From positions 57,669,172 through 57,733,171 of the forward strand of contig NC_058339.1 of the NCBI RefSeq assembly GCF_905475395.1: a DNA stretch of 64,000 bases. Direction: 5' to 3'. The translations under genes and the position numbers were made by a program. Shown here piece after piece: positions 55,681 to 64,000 of this stretch (the first letter of the stretch is position 1; each line of letters starts with the position of its first letter). The notes under the pieces are model-generated. The model did no database searches. It saw only the letters and a list, made by a program, of their open reading frames with translations, and was not told where the DNA came from. This DNA is from Chrysoperla carnea. Lineage: Eukaryota > Arthropoda > Insecta > Neuroptera > Chrysopidae.

Positions 55681-58600
55681 CTTTTTTATTTGATTGAATG
55701 AGCAAAAAAATTATATCATAAAATTGACATATCTCGGCCAATTTTAGCTAGAAAAAAATGTGTATTAATTTGATACCAAGTTTTTTTATAATTTGTAAAA
55801 AACTGATGAAAACCCGCGAACTACCCTCCGAAAAAGGGGATTAGGTGCTCCCCTGAGAAGCCGGCTGTTTTTACGAAGTTTTTACAACCTAATAAACAAT
55901 TGTGGAAAATTTCAAAGATGCATGAATTTTTTCTTTTGAGATATTTAGTTTCATTGTGCAATATGCTATAGGGATATAATCGGATTTTGGGTGTAGCTTT
56001 GCTAATGTGTCAGTGGTACAGTACGTTATTTGATCCAGGTCACATGATGATGCGTCTTTTCAGCTCTTACCTACTCAATTTTATACGTTTTATTTCAAAC
56101 TAAAATATGGCAAAAAAAAAAAAAATGCTCACCGTGATTATAAACAGTGATTTAGGTGGATGTAGTGATTTAATACACAAAACACAAAACTTTAAAAAAA
56201 ATATTATTTCTATTTTACTTGTAAAAAATGGACTTGGTTGATCAAAAGTTTGCCTAGCATTGAGTATACCTTTGTCTCTTATAGAACTCAATATCTCCCG
56301 AGAAATTCATCAAAGAATCATCCAGAATTACATCCGCGGTGCATCAAATTACCCTATATGTAAAAATTACTGTTTTATCGTTTTATCCATATTAAATATT
56401 GTTTACCACTATATCTTATGTTCCAAAGAAAATACGATAAATATTTTTGTTCGTATAATTATTTCTAATTATAATAGCTAAATATATTAATATATGTAGC
56501 TAAATATAATATGCTAAACATAAAAGCCTACTTTGTCTTATGTTGCGTGTTCTTCCATATCTTTGAAGCTATACGATCAGCGAAGTAAATATTTAACAAG
56601 GGCGTAGATCTTCCTTCAGAAGGTAGATGTTTTTAATCCTGGACTATTCTGCCGGAACAGGCACTTCCAATCTACCCAAAAAATTGACGATAAGTAGGTA
56701 TTGTTTTTACTATTCAGAATAATTATTATAGTTTACGTACATTTTAAAGCAAAAACCAAAAAGAATTATTCCTTAAGAAATAAATAGTACGTCTTAGCTA
56801 TAATTGCAAACATTAAAAGTCGTAGGAAAAAAAATTTGGCTGAATTACGTCAGATACAACTTTTGCAAGAAACTTTTTATTGTAAATATGTTTTTAAATT
56901 ATGAAAAATTGATTTTTAGGTAGGTATATGAAACATCATCAATACTTTGCAGGTATCTATAAAGTAGTTTATGGTGAGGCACTTAAACGCACTTTTGCAA
57001 AATAAATGTTAATCTAACTAACGTCTAGACTATTATGAGGATATATACATCTGGTTGATGATGTTTCTTTGATAAAAAAACATATTATATTCGAAATTGT
57101 GTAGGGGAAAAATAAAAACAGGTGTAGAATTTAAAAAAGGCTTTTTAAGTATATATTGGATATTAGATAGATGGTAAGATATCTATAATATGTGCTGTCA
57201 CCATATGTGCTAGTTAGATAATAATAGGATCCAATTTTTCTGTTACTAAGAATGGCTTTTTTATAGCGGTTATTTTGAAATATAAGCATTATGATCCACA
57301 TTCCAGGTTTAAAATACTTAGGATTACATATTTGGTCTTAAATATTAGGTATCAATTAAAAAATAAATAAGGTTGGAATGACATATACATAATTTTTAAA
57401 TGTTTCGAACTATTTTCAGTGTTCAAAATGTATGGAACCTGCTTTTGATTTTGAAAACTTAGGGCTTAGATAAAATGACGAAGTAAAAGTTATTTGGTCA
57501 TAACAGAAAGCCTTTTTAATAACGTTGTATTTAAAGTTGATCTTTCAGAAAAAAAAATCAATTTATTATTTAACGTAGTTCCAGCATGGTATTTGCAGTT
57601 TCTATGTTAAAGCAATGGTACAATTTTTTTTTCGACAGAATTTAACGAAAAATTAAATTTAAGAATTTAATAATGCTTACTATTAATTCCCAAAGTTTCA
57701 GAAATTTTGACCGTTTAAAATGGGAAATAATTATGCCAACGTCTCAATTTCGATCAATTTACGTCAAAATTAATATCTCGAAAGTGAAAATTAATTTCTA
57801 AATTTTTTTTTTAGAATTGTATTGTATAAACATTTTTTTCTACTTTTTCTTCAATATATAATAATATCATAAAAAATAGTTGGAGAGACCGGACATTTTA
57901 CATGCTTTAAATGGGACATGACCCTCAAAATCGCGAACTTTGTCTTTAAATATCTCGCGATCTAAACGGTCAAAAATTATGAAATTTTAGGAATTCATAA
58001 ATAAAGCTTTTATAAACCCGAGAAAAAAAATTCGGCCAAATCTGTCGAAAAGTGATTTCATGCTGGTACTACCTTAAAAAAAAAATTTATTTAATGTACC
58101 ATGCTTTTATAACGGATTAAAAAGTATAAAATAATAATTAGCTATATAAAAATACTAGTAACATTGGAAGCGAAAAAAATGGGGCGTATGCAGCAGACAC
58201 AAGTTAGTTTGAAATTAATTACAAAATTCCACCTAAACACACGAAAAGCGAGTTAATAAAAAAAGACTTATTTATTTTGGTTGGAGATTTTTTTGAACCC
58301 GAATAGATAGAGTGAAAATTTCTATGTGTAATTATTCTTTGCGAAAACGCACGGTTTATTATTTTATAAAGTAAAACTAAGCAATTTCTTACGCCGAATA
58401 TATTCGGTTTAAAAAAAAAAAATTTAAATAAAACTATTATTTTTTGTATAAAGAATAACTAAGCTAATAATAGTCTTTATAACAGAAGTGACAGATTTGG
58501 CTTCTTCCTATAGGTACTGAATATCTAGATAATCACAGCTTGTTTGTTATGTGTTTAATGTGTTAATATAACAAAAGCTATTAAAATAAAGAATTTATAA

Positions 58601-61004
58601 TGTTTCTCTATTTCCTTTTCAAATTTAGGTTATTTTTATATTGCCCACAAGGCCAACGTCAAGTTACTGTCACATTTTCTCCCAGATCCAAGAAAAATAG
58701 ACCGAAAAAATTTTTATAATCTGTTCCATTATTGAACGCAAGGGCCAAAAACTTCAGAACCCAACCAGCTCATCAATAGTCGACAACAACTCAACTTAAT
58801 CCACTCGTAATTTTTTTCGACTCTTTTTTCTGGGTCTATTTTTTTCAATATATTTGGTAAGTGTGTAATTGTGTTCCTTGACTTTAAATATTTTTAAAAA
58901 TAGATATCAAAATACAGACATTATTTACTTTACTTATATTTGATAATGTTCGCTGTGAGGGGCGATAAATCCATGATAAGCGATAGAGAAAGGTTTAATA
59001 AACGAAGGTATCTAACTATAAAAAAGTGGAAGCCTTAAACATGATAAAAATTTTTCTCTAGTAAGTAACACTTTGGTGCGTTTATTCACCATAGTATGCC
59101 AACAATTTTTATGATAAGCTGCTCTACTAACTAGGAAAATAGTAACAACGATATCAAATATAGAAATTCCAATAATGGAATTTTCATTTTAAGAGGGTAT
59201 GACTATTTTACATCAGAGGACAAAGATAACGTATTATTTATTTGACATTCAACAACAACCGACATCGTATCGATGTATGTTTGTATTACTTACTACCTCT
59301 ATGGAACAAATTTGTTGTAAGCATGACACTAACGTGTTGATGTGTGTCAATGAATTCAACAGCATAAAAGTAATATATTCTATAGACAAATGCAAGGAAG
59401 AAGAGGCTCAACAAACAAAGTGGTAGGTTGTGTAAGTGCCACAATATTCTTATATATAATATACAAACGTTGACAGAATGCTTCAGTAAGTTCAGTTTTC
59501 AATTTCATTTGCTCCGTGTAGAAATCAAATCAAAGTGGCACTGCGAAAGAGATTTTATATGTATGTGCACTGATATCTATTCACTCTCTGGCTCAGCGCC
59601 ACTTTGGTTTGACAGAACTGTATAGTCCAAGTGAATTGAAAATTTGTTATTAGTTCAATTTTCTTTAAATTATAAAAAGAGCAGTGTCTCAACACACGGT
59701 TGTAAGTTTTTAATTTTTAAGATTTTCGGAACCCCTATTCTCATTTCATATAGTCCGACCGTAAAGGAGCAGTTTCTCAAGGTACGGTACGGTAGTAAAC
59801 CAATAAAAAAAAATCCACTAAATTACTGCTAAATAAAAAATTTAAAAAAAATTTTTAAAATATATTACGTGTATATTTTAATTATTACAATAAAAAAAAC
59901 TTTAAAAAAAATTGTAGACTTTCACGAGGGACATCATATTCTGAAATCAGATTGGACGCAGTTCTTCGGGTTGCTTTAATAGTCAATTTTGATTCTAGGC
60001 GGTGAGAGATAGATTAATACTTTGAAATAGATTGCTAGTTGATTCTGCTAAAAAACTAACAATTTTTTATAAAACATTTTTTCGAAAAACGTTGACTTTT
60101 CGAGGAAATGCGACTTAAAAATATGGCATTTAATCGAAAGAAAATACGCTTAAAGTTTATCGACAATTGTAGGTCAAAGTCATGGCGAATGTCCTCGATT
60201 TCCCTTTAAAACTTTTGGCTAAAGCATTTTTCCGTGGCTAACTACATTTAAGTCTGTTAAGGTTGCCAGTCTAACTGATTAAGTGGGGGATATTGGTTAA
60301 TTTAAATTGGTCACTGAGAATTAGTAAAACTGATGATTTTCTTTCCATTATTTTTGAGTAAAGTGTTCTTCAAGAATAAATTACTTTGATCATTCACAAA
60401 TTTCAGTTAGCGGCACATATGTGAAAATTTCTTTTACATTCTGTAAGCTATTTGATCGCATTTGATATTTGTGACGAAGCAAAAAACAAAACATAAAACC
60501 GTATACGTGTACATGAAAAAAAAATTGGTATAAAATAAAACACAAAATGAAATTCCTCAGTGACAAAAATTTAAATGAATTCATTCAACCATTTATACAT
60601 ACATATATATACTGTTATTGAAGTGAACTGACATTATTTTCGTAAATATGCATAAATTTTTCGAGGAATAATCGATTTTATTGTATTCCCTTATTTTTTT
60701 TTTAAATCTCTAATTTAACTATTGGAGAATTTATTGCAAATTGAAAAACAATGACTTCTGCTACCGCCATTTTGTAGATTTTTTCAACTTTTGTATTGTA
60801 CTCAAGTCAATTTCGAGTATGGTTCCGCAGATATTTGTAAAAAACCTCTGCAAGGATAACCTTGGATTTCGGTCTAATACATATTTTTGACCTACTGAAC
60901 TTGGATCCGCAAACCGTTTGTAGTTATGAATCTCAATATTTGATTAGTCGGCTGGTCTATTAGCATCATATTGTGTGTGTTACTTTCGTTAAATATATTA
61001 ACTA
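55681..61004. other. AT-rich sequence with a weak fold-back
   Basis: Segments 57570-57790 and 57895-58085 share inverted blocks (agttccagcatg, tttcgacaga, ttttgaccgttt) and may be a very old fold-back. No gene, RNA or intact element is recognised elsewhere in this stretch. Confidence 0.4.
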
Positions 61005-61487
61005 CTAGATTGATACCCGCCCGCTTCACTGGGCTTAAAAGTAAAAACCATCGCTTTATAGCCTCCACCCTTTCTTGATATACACAGTTTTCAATTTTTT
61101 TTAAATGTAAAATAGTCATAATTCATTGAGTATGTCAGAAAAGTTGGCCATAATTTGTTTGACATTTACTTTTTTGAATTTTTAAAGAATTCTTTCATTC
61201 ATGGTTCAAAATGATGATAATAGATCCGCTCCCTCTATAATCATCATTTTGAACCATAAATTAAAGATTTCTGTAAAAATTTAAAAAATGGTAAATGTCA
61301 AATTAAATTAAATTTTTTTATTTTTCTTAAATATATCTTTATAAATTATATTTCATGTGCTATTCTGCTATATCAGCTATATTGCAGTACAGTTTCATTA
61401 AAAACATTTCGCTAGTTTTAGCGTGAAAGCGTAAAAAACAAACAATCAAACAAACATGCTTACTTTCACATTTATAATATATAGGGA
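61005..61487 (-). mobile_element. Non-autonomous Helitron, complete
   Basis: On the minus strand it starts TCCCTATATATTATAAATGT after A and ends gggcgggtatcaatCTAG before T, with a hairpin around cccagtgaagcggg near the end. Inside, ttcaaaatgatgat and its complement form a fold-back at 61200-61260. It shares its 5' half with 8677-8960. Confidence 0.75.
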
Positions 61488-62079
61488 TTTTATAACGAAA
61501 CCTTCTTAATTAAAAATATATAATGATTTATGGAAAAATTATTAAAAATAAAAAAAACATATGTAGTTTATTTCTTAGTGATGTGCTGCGTACGGCTAAC
61601 ATGCCTACTCAGGCTAACATGCTTGAACATTTTAATCTAAAATTTTAGCCAACTGATGAATTAAATACAAAGAAATAATTCTCGATATATAATAAATAAG
61701 TTTTAGTTCTATATTATTAGTCAATAACTAGTCGTATATGGAAAAAGATTACATTTAGTAAAAAAAAATATTTCACTAGAATTTACTATAAGAAAATCAC
61801 TTTATATGTATGTAGAAAATAAAACCATGTGTGCTTAAAACGAAAAGTAACTCTCTTGGGGTTTTTACGAAAATGTTCGATTAATACTTTCTTAGAAGCT
61901 TGGTCATATTTCGTTATATATGTAAAGATAACACATTTTTTTTTCTTTTCTGATATTTGAAAAAATTGTACGTATTTACGAATCGTAAAAAATATTCTTT
62001 AATATTATTTATATTAAGTATTAAAATTATGAATCAATGAATTAAGAAATCTGTGGGTTTCTTATCATCTATGTTTATA
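61488..62079. other. AT-rich sequence, nothing recognised
   Basis: No supported feature. Confidence 0.5.
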
Positions 62080-62612
62080 ATACCATGTATATATGAAATA
62101 TACATATTATGTTAAGTTTAGTCCCAAGTTTTTATACCATTTATATATGAAATATACATAGTATATTAAGTTTAGTTCCAAGTTTGTAACGCTTAAAAAT
62201 ATTGATGCTTAGTCCATTTTCGGTTGTCCGTCTGTCCGACCGTCCGCCTGTCCGCCTGTCAACACGATAACTCAAAAATAAAAAAAGATATCAAGCTGAA
62301 AATTTTACAGCGCACTCAAGACGTATAAAGTGAGGTCGAGTTCGTAAATGAGCAACATAGGTCAATGGGGTCTTGGATCCGTAGGACACATCTTGTAAAC
62401 CGTTAGAGATAGAACAAAAGTTTAAATTTAAAAAATGTTCCTTATAAAAAAACAAACAACTTTTGTTTGAAACATTTTTTTTTGTAAAGAATGTATTAAT
62501 ATGGGATTATCAGTTATGTATGTGTGACATGTATAGGTATATGTGTAATGTGAAAGAGTAATCAACACTGTCTGTCAACTGTCAGTCAATTGTTTGTTTT
62601 CACTTGTTTTTT
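62080..62612 (+). repeat. R1 interspersed repeat, copy 5
   Basis: Near full length. The first about 55 bases are duplicated in tandem (tataccatgtatatatgaaa, then tataccatttatatatgaaa), and the copy ends gtcaattgtttgttttcact. Confidence 0.8.
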
Positions 62613-62628
62613 AATTAAAAATAAATAA

Positions 62629-62709
62629 AATCAAAACCTACATCCGAAAGTGATAATGAAATCAACACAAATGCAATGGCTGTGCCTTCTTACTTCCAAG
62701 CTCATTTCA
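62629..62709 (+). CDS. Possible short coding stretch, unidentified
   Basis: One frame reads KPTSESDNEINTNAMAVPSY and continues FQAHFNHQ with non-AT-biased codons, ending near a cag|gtgc. No acceptor or partner exon is visible and no family is recognised. It may be chance. Confidence 0.15.
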
Positions 62710-63978
62710 ACCATCAGGTGCACCAGCCAAAAACCAAGAAATTTTACTGTTTTAAGAAAAAAACTATTGAAATAAAAGTTTCAAGAAAATTTTAACATAA
62801 TTGATTTTATCAATATTAAACTACCAAACAATACTATCAAAAATGCAAAATACGTGTAAATAAACGTTTTTACCATTTTTTTAATGAAAAAATGAATATT
62901 TTAGGTAAAGAAAAGTCAATACTTAAGTATATTTCATATGAACGGTTTTTATATACATATTTTCCAAATTATAGTTTATGAAATACGGTATGTCTAAATT
63001 TTTTTAGAAATCCCTTCTGTTTATTTCAAAACATACTGTTCTATCTCACTTCTAGAGGTATAACATGCACTTTGTCGTCCTCAATATTTTAAAACTAGGT
63101 ATATTTCACCGCAAGTATTTCTATTCCGGGCACTGGTATGCCTAAAAGCTAACACCAACAAATTCAAAACTTTAAAAAACAAAATTTACTCTCATTGTCA
63201 CTAATAGAAAGTTAATTTTGACTCCCAAGAACAGAAATAAAAATTATAAAAATCGAATTGAAAATATTAATAATCAATGAAATCTATAAAGATTTATACT
63301 TACTTGATTTTCAAATCGCAGTTTATAGTCCCTAGGATTTTTTAAGCAGATCGACCTTTTTATTGTCTTATTTTTCTGGGATATTTAAAATTATCAAAAA
63401 ATATAGGTTATGTTTACTTCTTCTAACATTTAGAAGTGTATTAATGTCTAAAATCACGTAAATAATTTGTTTTTAAACAATATTTGCTTTGTAAATTTCA
63501 TTCTTTGTACTTTTCGATCTGTAAAATTGGGATTTGAAACAAAATAAGACTTCATCATCATTCCCTCGCTTAATTTACACTTTTATTTATTAACTTTTGG
63601 TAATTAAGAAAATATTGACTACACAATAATGGTTAAGTTCAAACGTCCAGCTAATAAAATTTAGAACAAAAAAATGAACCAAATTTAAATTAGATGAATT
63701 TTTCTTATTTCAAAAAATTTGATCTTTTTCTAAAATGAAACGAGGATTTGTAAAATGGATTCACAAAAACATTAGTTCAATCTTCCTGAATTTCTAAGAA
63801 TATTTAAAACATTCTGTATATGAAATCAGCAAAGGCAATCCTCTGACTGACTCCCTAAGCTGCCTTACTTCTCACATGTCTGGCATTTAAAATCCTATGT
63901 TTCAAGTAGTATGTAGGTCCCATGTGTGTCCAATTTGACAGCATTGGTTAGTAGTTGAACGAAGTATCAGAGTAATGT
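62710..63978. other. AT-rich sequence, nothing recognised
   Basis: No supported feature. Confidence 0.5.
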
Positions 63979-64000
63979 ATATATATATATATATATATAT
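63979..64000. repeat. (TA)n microsatellite at window end
   Basis: About 11 ta units, cut by the end of the window. Confidence 0.95.

Overview
The window reads as AT-rich, gene-poor nuclear DNA of an arthropod, most likely an insect. The evidence is arthropod-style core promoter elements (TATA plus TCAGT initiator), GT-AG introns, decayed mariner-like and jockey-like coding sequence, three Helitron-type elements with complete ends, a pogo-like MITE, and many short fold-back repeats. No complete host gene is visible. Three short stretches could be host exons, all at low confidence.

The striking object is a 14,206-bp element at 22874-37079 that is almost entirely one giant palindrome. It is flanked by a 6-bp direct repeat (gaggac at 22868-22873 and 37080-37085) and begins 5'-AG and ends CT-3', the insertion signature of Polinton/Maverick elements. 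Left arm 22874-29939 (7,066 bp) and right arm 29972-37079 (7,108 bp) surround a 32-base asymmetric loop (29940-29971). Each arm carries, from centre to tip: a 42-bp tandem repeat; a 16-bp tandem repeat; the last part of a retroviral-type integrase (chromodomain only) with its own poly(A) signal; an array of palindromic iterons; a TATA/Inr promoter; a non-coding leader exon and an intron; an intact protein-primed family B DNA polymerase gene (1,282 aa, identical in both arms, pointing outward); a 3' region with duplicated poly(A) signals; a tRNA-like block with pol III A and B boxes; and the terminus. Capsid, ATPase, protease and full integrase genes are absent. The simplest reading is a snap-back (copy-back) deletion derivative of a Polinton: one end of the parent, from inside the integrase gene through PolB to the tip, was copied back on itself and then integrated as a unit, presumably with integrase supplied in trans. 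The two arms differ by one 42-bp repeat unit and at least three single bases, and the host flanks are not mirror images, which argues against a sequencing hairpin artefact.

Left of the element (1-22867) lie copies of an unclassified interspersed repeat (R1), Helitrons at 4379-4867 and 6873-7390, fold-back elements, a pogo-like MITE at 12902-13322, mariner-like transposase remnants at 11648-11772 and 19830-20000, and a jockey-like reverse transcriptase pseudogene at 20405-20900. Right of it (37086-64000) lie more R1 copies, a Helitron at 61005-61487, an 805-bp long-inverted-repeat element at 53315-54119, a tiny TTAA-flanked MITE at 48790-48870, and a dispersed repeat carrying an RFX X-box-like palindrome in both copies. 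The remainder is AT-rich sequence in which nothing further could be recognised.
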